64,000 nt of DNA from Owenia fusiformis (GCA_903813345.2 CAIIXF020000012.1:15928020-15992019); one strand, 5' to 3'; shown: positions 50,901 to 62,375, numbered from the stretch's first letter. Notes: generated by a model not told the origin, from the letters alone. Made by a program: numbers and translations.

Positions 50901-53900
50901 CTCACGTCACATTTTTACGGGGACCGTACGGTCTATCATTTCTGCGGTAAGTAAAATTTCTACGGTTGCCTAAGTATTTCTGCAGTCAGATAATTTAGCA
51001 GTCACATTTGCTAAGATAGCGGCGTATTTTGATCATTCCCGTACGGCTGATAAATGATGACGCACGATCAGCATAGGGCGGCCCTACGATGTGCGTAGTT
51101 TTTCTTGAAGGCATCATCAAAGGGTTCCATGGTTCGGAAAGGTCAATTGTAACCTATGAAATCCAAGCGCAGCCGCAAGTCGACCGTGAACCCGACGCAT
51201 GGCCGCCGTGGGACCTATGGTTTGGCTGCTGCTTGTTGATATCTACGGTGACCACAGGAAAGAAAAAGTTATAACTCCGACTCTACGCTCTGTAAAACTT
51301 GATATGCCGTGTACGTAGACCGCAAGGTGACCTTAAGGCGACTTTAGTTTTCCTATGTTTGCCGCAGAAATTTACTGATTTCAGGGAAATACGGTCGACG
51401 AGCAAATGTGACTAAAGCTTTTAAAGTTCCACTTATTTTAGAAGAAACGATATGGAAAAACAAAAGGTTGTATGCCATTAAATTGAAAATCATTATTTGG
51501 AAAAAACTGTAGAACTTTACTTACCACGGATGTTATATAATTAAATTCGAGCTCGAAATCAGGAATTGATTTAACAAAAAATAAATATATATTAAAATAA
51601 ATATTAAAAATATTGGCGCACTATCAATACGGCAATTGTCTTATCGTCGTTGAAATGAAATATCTAATCGACCCCATCGTCTTCCCGCATCACTGAATGT
51701 TAAACATTGCGTATTATTCTTTGAAAATATGACAGTGGCATGTCCTTGTAAAGCTATTGCCAATCTTAATATTTAGGAGATTGTCATTCACATACGTATC
51801 ATTTAGACGACGTCGATATTTCGTTTTTTGTTTGCGTTTTTCATCAGAATTTAAATGATTAAACACTTTAGGGAGTTACTGTTTCATTGGATTACTACTT
51901 TTCGTTTTATTTCTTTCATTCTCCAATATCCACCTATTCATATTTGGATAGATTACTACAGATTGCAGAAATCTACCAATATGATTAGGTAAGAAAGCAT
52001 TTGCAGCAGTTTGCCTATTTGCCGACGTATACCTTATCATTATATAAAATAATTCTAGTGGATATTCTCAAGTGGAATATAATGCGATGACTTTTCAGTC
52101 AAAACCAGTTAAATTGCGAATCGCGCTGCCGATATCTCATAAGTTTAGTGATTTTTCTACCTAGCCTATAAGCTACTATATCACATTGGAGAAATTAAAT
52201 ACAAACATTTGAAAAAAGACATTGCAACAATTCAATTTCTATGAAGAATATACTGAAACAACCTTTCCAAATATATAATATGATATGGACATGAACATGC
52301 GGCAACAATGTCAAGCGGACAGAAATAGTTATAAAATAGCAGTGAAATGTGTTCTATTTCTGCGATCCGAGTATGACGTGCGACACTTCCCAGGCATCAA
52401 TTTAAGGCATCAATGACGTCATTGACACATAACAATGGCGGCATCCACAGCGATCCAGATATGGGTACTTTGAACTTCAATTATATGTTAGTTCAAACAC
52501 GATATGTCCAAAGAGTGAGCTGAAGTGATAGATGATGGTTATAAGTAGTCAGCGTATAAATTAGAACATGAAACTTCGCATTCCCTTTAATAATATTCTA
52601 AATATTTGTTTTAGATACTTGGTATCGACATGGCCCTCCCCAGTGCTCTGTATTTACGATCATCTTCCATTGGAAGATTATCTGGACGACAACTATCTGA
52701 CACTCCCCCTGGAGGGACACGACCGAACTAGCATGCTCGATGGATTTATGCTCGGACTGCTTGATCTGAAACCTGAATCGAAACTGAAGTTTGTTGACTT
52801 TACAAAGCTAGATAAAGGTAACAGATGTACTTATGTAGGTGTTCATAATCATATAGAAACATTAACAAATGTTAGAGACTGTTCGATGTGCCCTTTTGGG
52901 CTCGCATAAAGAGACCATCATACTGTAGCGTTCTCAAGTTGAATGATATAAAGTGTATGTCTCTCAATTGATATAAGGAGAAATATCCAGTTTAGTAGCC
53001 CATGTTTACAGCTTTCTCTGGGTACTCTACCAACTTTGGAAAAACTGTCAAAAAATGAACTCCAATTCATTAAATTACGTTGGTAAAACAGTTACTATTT
53101 TCCTATATTTATTGATATTTTAGATCGCAAATTGTGTCGTGAGCTCTGCAGACTGCCAATATTATGGACAACCAGGGAAGATCGTTCCATCGAAGCAGTC
53201 CATGAGAAGCTCAACTGTAAACTAGGTGAGATTATTTTATCCATTGAGCATTAACGGTAGTAATAATACTAATAACATCATTTCTGCGATCAATATAGTG
53301 AAATATTGGACCGAGGGCCGAGCGCCCAAGGTCCAATATTTCACTATATTGCCCTTCAAAATGACGTTATTGTACTATTACTGAAAAGTGAACATTGTTT
53401 GTTGTAAAATTAACTAAAAACTAAAGACAGTTCTTTTCTTTATATCTAAGTTCTCCCAATTATAGTAAACATTTGAAAATACTTGAGGTCAATGTGACCT
53501 GTTAAAATTGAAATGTGACCCATAGAAATAGGTTGACATGGCCAGTTTAAATAGGTCAATATGACCTGCGAAATAGGTCGATATGGTCAGTTGAAACTGG
53601 ACAGAATGCCCTGTAAGAATAGGTAAAAATGGTCTGTTTATAATTTCATTGGTTTTATGGTTAATGAATGGCTTACAGTGTACCTGTGCAATCTCAGATT
53701 CTGGGTCAATGAGCTATAAATTACCAATCACAATAAAACCTGTGAGATTGGAAGCTAGAATGTTAAATATTAAAAACCTTAGGTCACATTTCATTTCAAA
53801 ATTCACTAAGCCATTTTGGCAGAAATGGATATTTTGACTTTGGCCCTTATTCTAAGTTATGTAATTCATCTGTCAAGTCGATATTAAAAACCTTAGGTCA

Positions 53901-56900
53901 CATTTCATTTCAAAATTCATGACGCCATTTTGGCAGAAATGGTCATTTCAGCCCAAGCCCTTATTCTTAGTTATGTAATTCATCTGTCAAGTGAATTTTA
54001 AAAACATTAGGTCACATTTCATTTCAAAATTCATAGATATTTCAACCCAGGTTCTTATTCTATGTTATGTAATTCATTTGTTAAGTAAATATTAAAAACC
54101 TTAGGTCACATTTCATTTCAAAATTCATGACGCCATTTTGGCAGAAATGGTCATTTCAGCCCAAGCCCTTATTCTTAGTTATGTAATTCATCTGTCAAGT
54201 GAATTTTAAAAACATTAGGTCACATTTCATTTCAAAATTCATAGATATTTCAACCCAGGTTCTTATTCTATGTTATGTAATTCATTTGTTAAGTAAATAT
54301 TAAAAACCTTAGGTCACATTTCATTTCAAAATTCATGACGCCATTTTGGCAGAAATGGATATTTCAACCCAGGCCCTTATTCTATGTTATGTAATTTATT
54401 TGTTAAGTAAACAAGAAAAAAATCCTGTTGGCAACTGTTTTTAGGTTTCATGCCAATGTTATCCACTTGAAATTAATGAGATACTTTATGAAGCACTTAT
54501 TTAACATTACCTGATAAATGGTCATGGTCAAGTTATGCTTAAAATATGTTTTCTATTAATATATAGTTTAAATGAACTGACTTATTTTCTTGCTTTAATG
54601 TCACCACCACAAATGATGACATATTAACTTTTTTGTACACAGTGTTCGGTGTTTGCCGTTTGGTTGTCAGCATTTGGCAGTCCGCATCTGTAACAAATGG
54701 CAGGCTGTGACATTTTTTCATGTTGGTGCCTTGTTATATAATTTGCAGTTTTGATTAAATGTCTATTTACTTTATTCCTTGCTGATACCTCATTATACTT
54801 TGAGTTTGAAGGAGGGTTTGAAATTGAATTAAACAAATGAGAGAAATTTTTATTCTTGTTTTATGTTTTTGAAATCCAAATAGTAAAGTGCAAATCAGAG
54901 GAATAGTTTTTAAAACATACATACAGGTAGTTAACTCAATTGACTGTAAACAAACTTCAGAAAAACAATCATACAGTACATTCTTTTAAAGAGATTGTGC
55001 AACAATGACGATATTGAATGACATCTATAGGAATGAAATTCTCCAGTCCTCAATGTTTTATTTAACACTTTTGAAGATATTAGTAATAGTGATTGTTCAT
55101 TACACTACTATGTACAAGCAATTCACTGTATTAAATCACCAAAAATTGTGGTACTAAATTAATCCAAAGATAGTTATTATGTGCCAAATGTACTGTTTCC
55201 TGAGTGTACAGTTGAGATATAATTAATTTTATTCATATGTCTTTGATTTCAAGTTGTTTTGCTTGTTGCCATTGTTACTACACATGGGTGGCTAGCATTT
55301 CACATTTTATCATGTTGTTCGCAAGATAACCTGTTTCAAACAACTCTGTTTTACTTCAAAGATTTTGAGATATCAATGCTTCCAATATATCCGACTACCT
55401 GATAAAACTTGGGCTGCAACTTTTTCCTGAAACTCTTATCTGAAAGTTTGAGGAAACTAATTTAAGATATCAATGTTCAGAATGTTTACAAAATGTTTTC
55501 TCTATCTTTACAATTGCAGAGTAAAGTCTTGTTTTCTGTATTGAATTTGTTATGACAGTATGAAAAATGTCATACAGGTTTTGTTTTTAATTGAAAATAG
55601 ACAGAAAAAGAGTGAAATCAGCAAGGAATAAAGTAAACAGGCTTATAGTCAACACTCTAAATTGTCAAGAAATGTCAAAAAATCAAACTGTTCATTCAAA
55701 TTTTAGAGAGAAAAAGAGTGAAATCAGCAAGGAATAAAGTAAACAGACATTTAGTCAACTCTCCACATTGCTCAGAAATAGCAAAGAAATGTTAGAATGT
55801 CCTTTCAGAATCTGTCATGATTTACTGATTTGCTTATATTTTTCGTTGTTTATGTTCTTTCAGAAATCTCCAAGGACAAAGTGGAGCGTTACTTGAATAG
55901 AATCTCACTTATTTATAGCAATGTCGACATGGAGTTCAAGAAAGGAAATGTTTTCGGTAATGTATATTCCTATAGTTTTCCATTAGTCATGCATACATGC
56001 ATATGAATCTTCACATTATTAATTTGATATCTTGTGGTCATAACTATTTTATTCATCTTTCCTTCTCTACTTTTAAATGCTCTTAATTTAGTTATCTGTA
56101 ATAGAAATGCAAAATAAAAAACGTTTGATGCTTAATTGTTTTTTAATTACTAATTTGTACTAATCTAGTGAAATATATGATTACCTTGCATCCAAGTGAA
56201 AATTTTCCTATTTCATGATGTCATGATAAAAACTCACAGATGTTTTTTTCAGTTCTCTGTCTGAATAATAAATATAGGTTATTTACTGAGAGGGATTGAA
56301 TATGGGTTTTATCACGAGGGACAATATGATATTGACTGAAGGGTAATATAATATTGACCAAGGGAGCGCAGCGACCGAATGTCAATATCATATTGCCCAA
56401 GGTCAATATTATATTTTCCGAGGAATAAAACCCATATTCAATCCTGACCAGAAATAACCTATTTATTCCATAATACATCGCTCTAAAATGTTATATTTGG
56501 ATAATGCAAACGTTATATTAATAAATGCACATTGTTTCAAAAATAAAATAAATAAATAAAATAACCGGGAAACCCAAAAATAGGTTAATACGCTCCAATA
56601 CTATTTTTCCCAGGGACAATACGATTTTTTCATGTAATATGCTCCAATACAATTTTTTCCCGGGGACAATACAATTTTTTCATGTAATACGATTCAATAC
56701 GATTTTTATTCCTTCATATTTCCCTGGGAAAACAGTAGTATTATGGAATAAAAAGCAAAATCAAAAGTATCTAAAAGTATCAAAAGATGTATTTTGGTAA
56801 TTTCTTTATCAAAAAAGAAGATTTTCACCAAGAGAACATTATGTGCCAGAGAGCGCTCTAAAATATGCTTATATTCCAGGTCCTATAACAATACTTTTCG

Positions 56901-58506
56901 AGTGTAAACTCACAATGGATGATGTGCCAATTGGCTTAGCTCTGTACCCTAATACACCATTCAAGTTTGCCTGCAGCAAGGTCTGGATGGAAAACATCCC
57001 TGAAATACCACTTACTGCGAAACACCTCACCAAACTGGTGGATCCAAAGGTACAATTACGTTACATTCGAGAAAATCAGATTTCAAAGAAGATTTTATTC
57101 ATTTTGCCTCACTCACTGTTCCATAACTAGTTACTTTGACATAACGTCAATGTAACAAAATGGATGAACTTCCTGGTTACGAGTTTTTTCTTTTCTCGAA
57201 TTAAACCTACTTATAAGTCAAGTTGCAGATTATAATTTGGCACAAAGCTAGAAAATATAGTCTAGTTTTGATAAGATTCTTTCGATTTGGAATTGTTTTT
57301 GTAACTGAAGTTGCAATTCATATATCTAGCCCATCGCTTTTGTTATATTGACGAAAGTCCATTATATTACCAATGTATGTTACATTGACAACCTACATCA
57401 ATGTAACAAAAGCGATGGTCTAAATGCAAGAATTATAGCTTTATCTAAAAGTCAAATTCCAAACTGAGAGCATTTCTTAAACTCGTATCCAGGAAGTTCA
57501 TCCATTTTGTTACATTGACATTCCGTCAAAGTAACTAGTTGTGGAACAGTGTCACTAGAATAAGAGCAATAAACATTGCCTTCTCTACAGTGATATTTGT
57601 CTCATATATGTACACTTAGATCTTTTTATTGTAAAATATAATACAAAAAATAAAATACCTCTTGTTTTTTGATGGTCTTATAATGTACATTATGTTTTTA
57701 GGGGTACAATGTCTTATACTATATTTCAATAGACCATAAATATTGTTTCACTTTTTCAGCTCATCACCCATCTAGAGGTTGAGGATAACAATATAACCCT
57801 CGGTGAGGATAACCTTCTGGCACTCCTCCATGGTCTGAAGAAATTGCCGAATCTCATTGCGTTGAGTCTTCCAATCACAATAGATGTCACTGTGCAGCAG
57901 GATCTTGAGGTTGGCATACAGCTGAATAAAATACTGCGTCATCTCCGCTGGTTACGCAGACTTAATCTCAGCCATTGTAACCTTGCGTATCAACTATCGG
58001 ACATTTTAGGTGGACTACAGCAACCATTTGAGTATCTGAACCTCAGAGATTGTCGTCTCGCTGACCAGGATTTGTACTTTTTACTCAACTGGTCGCAGTT
58101 GATATATCTCCGGGAATTGAACTTATCCCGGAATAATTTACGGCAGCTTACAAGCATGTTGTGTCAAATGCTGCAGCGCATGTGTTTTCTAACAGTGTTC
58201 TCAGTGTCGTATTGTTCCCTGAATAATTCAGAACAGCGCATGATATTAAGGACGGCTATTGATAACTGCCCCGGGCTCAAATGTCTCAGCATGCAGGGGT
58301 TCACCCCTATCCCGAAAGAATCTATAACACTAATACTCAACGATGCATCTAGTCTACGTAGCATCCAGCGTCTGAATGTTCTCCCAGAGTTCTATGCATT
58401 TCCGGGAAATAATGATGAGGATCGGGAAAGGAATAAAGCCAACTATGTCAGGTTCTGTTATGCGTTGCTGCTACAGAAGAAACGGTTGGATATTGAAGTT
58501 GAATAA
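47926..58506 (+). CDS. LRRC14: LRRC14-type leucine-rich repeat protein (PRAME/LRRC14 family), 544 aa
   Basis: Seven coding exons: 47926-48110, 49676-49810, 52615-52817, 53124-53225, 55864-55956, 56880-57049 and 57760-58506. They sum to 1635 nt with matched phases. The N-terminal part (YSHLLTEAIYQREVYAIRY, then LVSTWPSPVLC) corresponds to the LRRC14/PRAME N-terminal region, which contains the 'HTWPFPLL'-like motif. The last exon holds LRRs of that family (LRRLNLSHCNLAYQLSDIL, FEYLNLRDCRLADQDLYFLL, LRELNLSRNNL). Human LRRC14 binds IKK-beta and dampens NF-kB signalling, and PRAME relatives are CUL2 substrate receptors; which role applies here is unknown. The protein is about 50 residues longer than human, mainly at the N-terminus. 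I chose ATG 47926 (A at -3), but an upstream non-coding exon is likely, since an acceptor-like CAG abuts it. Transposons crowd several of its introns. Confidence 0.85.
48118..48235 (-). repeat. TGTCACCACC-family element, copy 9, just downstream of an LRRC14 donor
   Basis: ATCACCACCAAAAGTGGTGA, CATATTGTTATAGTCTCCAA, CTTTTTTGTGGACG and ATGGCAGGTGGTGACATTTT. It begins 8-15 bp after the exon ending at 48110. Confidence 0.8.
48605..49037. mobile_element. GATGCGAGTAG-family MITE, copy 2
   Basis: Terminal inverted repeat TACCCAAATGCGAGTAG (left) and CTACTCGCATCTGGGTTA (right), about 430 bp, uninterrupted. It lies in the first coding intron of the LRRC14 gene. A fragment of the same family's right end is at 17190-17245. 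Confidence 0.8.
50152..52586. mobile_element. 2.4-kb TTAA-flanked DNA transposon inserted 24 bp from an LRRC14 acceptor
   Basis: TTAA at 50148-50151 and 52587-52590 flank the 16-bp inverted repeat AGGGAATGCGAAGTTT. A longer subterminal inverted repeat (ATGACGTCATTGATGCC near 50338 and GGCATCAATGACGTCATTG near 52404) supports the pairing. The 2435-bp interior shows no intact transposase. It holds GC-richer islands near 50900-51420 that may be a further nested element (partly inverted GTCACATTT...CGTA blocks). The right end stops 24 bp before the exon at 52615, so removing it would leave an ordinary 361-bp intron. Confidence 0.75.
53248..53386. repeat. Foldback hairpin element, family with 28500-28646
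   Basis: AATATAGTGAAATATTGGAC pairs with GTCCAATATTTCACTATATT across a short GC-rich loop. The outer arms read TAATAACATCATTT and AATGACGTTATTGTA. It lies 22 bp after the donor at 53225. Confidence 0.85.
53475..53645. repeat. Degenerate tandem repeat of about 30 bp
   Basis: Recurring AATAGGTCRATATG(A/G)(C/T)C(T/A)G units over 170 bp, adjoining the higher-order array. Confidence 0.65.
53778..54420. repeat. Higher-order tandem repeat (114 + 94 = 208 bp)
   Basis: AGGTCACATTTCATTTCAAA starts at 53781, 53895, 54009, 54103, 54217 and 54311, giving spacings of 114, 114, 94, 114 and 94. Two subunit types alternate: the long type has GACGCCATTTTGGCAGAAAT, and the short type lacks about 20 bp of it. 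It lies in an LRRC14 intron. Confidence 0.92.
54596..54800 (-). repeat. TGTCACCACC-family element, copy 10, inverted, long form
   Basis: ATGTCACCACCACAAATGAT, CATATTAACTTTTTTG, AACAAATGGCAGGCTGTGAC and downstream CTATTTACTTTATTCCTTGC, the complement of the block beside copy 8. Confidence 0.75.
55600..55765. repeat. Two direct copies of a 108-bp unit
   Basis: AGAAAAAGAGTGAAATCAGC, AAGGAATAAAGTAAACAG at 55602 and 55710. The unit is the outer block of the long TGTCACCACC element without its core. Confidence 0.75.
56268..56760. repeat. Dispersed repeat with hairpin end, inverted copy of 15660-16085
   Basis: Reverse-complement match to the 15.7-16.1 kb repeat. The left 190 bp is itself a hairpin: GGGATTGAATATGGGTTTTA (about 56292) pairs with AATAAAACCCATATTCAATC (about 56422). 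The loop contains AGCGCAGCGACCG. It lies in the intron before the exon at 56880. Confidence 0.85.
57114..57550. mobile_element. 437-bp palindromic foldback element in the last LRRC14 intron
   Basis: Arms of about 73 bp (57114-57186 and 57478-57550) begin CACTGTTCCA and share ACTAGTTACTTTGAC, GTCAATGTAACAAAATGGAT and GAACTTCCTGG. A second inner hairpin centres near 57380 (CCATCGCTTTTGTTA and TAACAAAAGCGATGG). The whole element can fold into one long stem. It begins 65 bp after the donor at 57049. Confidence 0.8.
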
Positions 58507-58705
58507 TGAATCGATGTTGAAGTGGAGTATTGTAAATCATTGAAGTGGAATATAAATGTTTAAAATTGTTCATATTGGAATTATATCAGACATTGAAGTG
58601 GAACATGTCTGATATTGTTGAAGTGGAATCATGCTATACATTGATGATGGAATAACGCCAGACGTTAAAGTGGAAAATTTCTGATATTGTTGAAGTGCAT
58701 TAATG
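58490..58705 (+). repeat. TTGAAGTGGAA repeats starting in the last LRRC14 codons
   Basis: The final codons (ATTGAAGTTGAATAA) are the first unit of a degenerate series (TGTTGAAGTGGAGTATTG, CATTGAAGTGGAATAT, TGTTGAAGTGGAATCAT and so on) running about 200 bp into the 3'UTR. Confidence 0.7.
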
Positions 58706-59433
58706 TTGATTTGGAATGAGTTTCTCATTCTGTGTTACATTCCCTTTCATGCCTCTCCTGAGTGGTTTCCATTATTTTTTTCATCTTATTTCATAAAAAA
58801 ATAATTATTGAAATTCTGATGTAAGCCACAGATTGGTTATGTTTGGAGGGGCTAGCCTTGAACATGTTGCATTTTGTCAAAGAGAGATTTTCAGTAAGTA
58901 GGAAACAAGTTTGGAACCCTGTGATATTCTCTTTAATGGATTAATTCATATTTCCACTGTCCAGATTCCGACCATAATGTTTAAGATTTTGATTTTATAG
59001 GTGGACAAAAAGTGTTGATTGTGGCGTGGAAAATCCCCCAAATTATTGCTGATTGATTGAGAATTATGTCTACGGGTATTTGAATTCATCTTGAATACTT
59101 TCTTATTTTCCATGTATCAATTCAGAAAAATCATTGGTGTCAAATATTGAATTTAACTGATTCAGTCAGTGTCTTTAAATGAGTACAGATAGGTTTAATT
59201 GGGTCCAATATTGGAATCAATGCAGAATTTTTATAGTTTTCGGTAAAAATTCAATGCACATTATTTGAATGCACACTACATTTTAAATTTTTATTAAGAT
59301 GTAAATAATTTTGTCGGTAAAATAGGGAACATTTGTTGATGTTGTAGGGAACACTCTAAAGTTTAAAATGGAACTTCAACATAATGCAACATGTTCAATG
59401 TATTGTAATATGGCTGGGATCAAGTATTGTATT

Positions 59434-59595
59434 CAGTCAGTGTATGCCCTAAGGGCCAGTCAACTGGTCATTACCAGGTTACTTTTGATATGGACCAGTT
59501 GATTTTTTCACTAGGATAGGAAAATAACATTGCAATTGGTCCGTAATGCCATTTTGACCAGCAGCTCTCAGATTCGTAGGGCATACACTGACTGT
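59434..59595. mobile_element. 162-bp MITE with CAGTCAGTGTATGCCCTA ends
   Basis: An exact 18-bp inverted repeat (59434-59451 and 59578-59595) flanked by TATT on both sides. No coding. Confidence 0.75.
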
Positions 59596-59839
59596 ATTGG
59601 AGTTGTGATTTTCCCTACAATTATGTAGATTTGCCAAACAGGGAGTCCTCCATCAAGGCCTTCGTTGAGAATAAGATGTTACAGAGGGGCTTGATGTAAG
59701 ACTTCGAGAGGATTGTTACAGATTTGTTACAGATGTAGATAGATGTGATAAATAGATGTGATTAACAAATACAATAGAGAGATTCTGTAAGCTCACTTAT
59801 ATATTAAATTGATCTAATTATCTGTTAAGATCATTGAAG

Positions 59840-60030
59840 TAGAATAAGATTCCACTTCCTGTGTGAAACATTAAAAGACGGCATCCTACTTGAAATAAGC
59901 ACTACAGTTTTAAATGATCAATATTGACCATATCTAAACATTTTCCCGTGTTTTGCTAAATATGGAAAATAAAATATACCACACTACCATATTTGGAGAG
60001 AAATGGTCTAGCGAGGAATATTCCTTTAAA
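59840..60030. mobile_element. Single arm of the TTAA foldback family
   Basis: Matches the right arm at 14160-14350: CACTTCCTGTGTGAAA, AAAAGACGGCA, TATTGACCATATC, TTTTGCTAAATATGG and GAGGAATATTCCTTTAA. The opposite arm is missing, so it is a fragment in the 3' flank of LRRC14. Confidence 0.7.
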
Positions 60031-60572
60031 CAAGAGCATACATTTTAGAAATCTCCATTATTCGTATAGTAGTTATAGCTTGCAAAATCTGTCTATTGTA
60101 TAAGACATATACCTGAGGTATTACTTCATAAGGGTAGACTAATTAAAGTAAATATCTGGCTATTTTACATGGGCCTTGTACATATACACAAAAAGATTGT
60201 TAAATGAAACATCCTATTAATATCGGAAAAAAACCTGTGAACTATCAACATAATGAACCTCAATAAGTGGAACACCTTCCAAGTGGAACACTGTTCTGAA
60301 GTTAATAAGGCATTCTTTTAACACAGATTTTACCATGTGTGTACTCATTTATATACACAGTGCCAAAATTTTCCAGGAAAATATTTTTTGACTGAAGCTT
60401 TGCAAATGATTTCATATATTCATTTTTTCATGGTTCTAATTTGATTAACTTTTGCATGCAAATTGCTCACCCCAGAGTACTCAGTGTTATGACGAACAAA
60501 ATGTCCTGAAATGTGACAATGTGTGAATTATTATACATCTAAAAACCACTAGCTAACCCTTTCATTATTCAC

Positions 60573-60710
60573 TATGTCACCACCAGATGTAGTGACATAT
60601 TGTTAGAGTCTCTAACTTTTTTGTGGCTGGTGTTTTGCAGTTGGTGTTCAGCTTTTGGCATCTGTTACGAATGACAGACAGGTGGTAACATTTTGCATGT
60701 TAATGCATTG
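60573..60710 (-). repeat. TGTCACCACC-family element, copy 11, inverted
   Basis: ATGTCACCACCAGATGTAGT, GACATATTGTTAGAGTCTCT, AACTTTTTTGTGGCTGG and CAGGTGGTAACATTTTGCAT. Confidence 0.8.
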
Positions 60711-61355
60711 TTGTAATATTGCATTATTGTTTTTAAAGTGCCTTTTGAACCCCAACTTAATATAAAACATAATTTACCCTTGTTTGTTTTGGGGATGTTG
60801 ACCCTGCTGATGTACATAAGTTGAGCTCAATATTAATGTTTGATATTATACTAACAGCCAGTATTTTAATATCCATATACTGTATGATAAATTGTATTAA
60901 TTGAAAGAATTTATTATCGAGGGCTTACCATTAGATCTGTTGGCAGCCTTACAAAACAGAAAATCTGATATTGACAGTTGAAACCCACAAGAAATTTGGG
61001 TTTGGTCAAAGAACAGTTTTTGAATTCAAACAGGAATCTTGGAAAGATGAAAGATGTTTATATAAGTTGACAATGAAGATTAAACATAACAAAAACATTA
61101 AATGGCTTTCCAGTCAAACCAGTGAATATAACAATTTTTGTATACAACATTCTCCGAATCATACTTTGAATTTTGATAGGGGAGAGAAAAAATATTTTAA
61201 GCCCATGCTGAGATCCCACCTTGGAGGTCTAATGGGGGCTCCTCAGACTTGTATTGTTTAAGTTTGACCACACAGTTATTTAATATTTATATAACTGTAC
61301 TTGTAGTGTGCTTATTTTAGATACTAGCCTGTATACGTACCAGTACAATATAACC

Positions 61356-61577
61356 CAGGGCTCTGGCTAGGCTTTTAGATTGTGGCGCAGCACCACAGTC
61401 TATTTAGCTCCCACCACACCCTATTGGCAAATATTGATTGTTTCCACAATCTAAACTTGACTGAATACATAGCATGTAAAAAGGATAAAATATAACATAA
61501 ATATGATTTATCACGATTGAATGGTTATGCTGAAGATGTTTGCACCACACCCTGAATATTTTCTGGTGAGAGCCCTG
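61356..61577. mobile_element. CAGGGCTCT-ended MITE
   Basis: CAGGGCTCTGGCTAGG (left) and CTGGTGAGAGCCCTG (right) form an imperfect inverted repeat. GCACCACA(G/C) repeats lie near both ends. It resembles the hAT-like ends of the 33646 element. Confidence 0.55.
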
Positions 61578-61999
61578 AAACCTGTCTTAGCTAGTCTGTC
61601 TTAGTTCACAGCAATCAATATTGTACAAGTGAACACTTGTGCCTAAAGTGAACACCATTCCTCACATATGCACCTTACTAGTACTCAGTATAAATGATGA
61701 CTTTTATTATGGCTTCAAATGTTGCTTGTTTGAAACTTTTCATTTAAAGTTATGCCAACCAACTCATGGATGTTGAAAACAATTCAATTCATTTGCTATT
61801 TGACAAATTCCAACTGGAATAACTTTGTTATCTTCTTATTTTCATCCAATCATCGTAATCTCTAGTCACATGACTTCTTGGTCCATGTATTGTTAAATTG
61901 TATTATAGAAATGTGTATTAACATTTCTATCTGATTAAAATAACAAACTCTGTGTGATGTAACATGGTTATTAGCTTTATGTGGAGGCTACTAATGAAA

Positions 62000-62375
62000 G
62001 ATAAATTGAGTTTCATGTTCAGACTATTTGATGAAATATCAATTTAGCTTCATTCTTAGGCTATTTTATTAAAGATAAATTGAGTTTCATGTTTAGACTA
62101 TTTAATGAAAGATCAATTTAGCTTCATGTTTAGATTATTTAATTAAAGTTAAATTGAGCTTCATATTTAGGCTATTTACATAAAGATAAATTGAGCTTCA
62201 TGTCTAGACTATTTAATGAAAAATCAATTTAGCTTCATATTTAGGCTAATTGATTAGATAAATTGAGCTTTATGTTTAGGCTATTTAATTAAAGATAAAT
62301 TGAGCTTCATGTTTAGGCTATTTTATTAAAGATAAATTGAGCTTCACGTGTTGGCTATTTAATTGAAGATAAAAA
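62000..62375. repeat. Tandem repeat of about 38 bp, about ten copies
   Basis: Degenerate units of AAAGATAAATTGAGCTTCAT, then GTTTAGGCTATTTAATT, with an alternate form having ATCAATTTAGC. The two forms alternate in the first half. Confidence 0.88.

Noticed and set aside
50896-51420. GC-richer island possibly holding a gene (61-codon frame at 51089-51274)
   Set aside because: It lies inside the 2.4-kb TTAA element. Partly inverted blocks suggest a nested transposon, and no splice-consistent coding was found.
60971-61261. 96-codon plus-strand frame
   Set aside because: No splice partners, domain or repeat-protein similarity that I can recognise. Kept only as a note in the flank entry.
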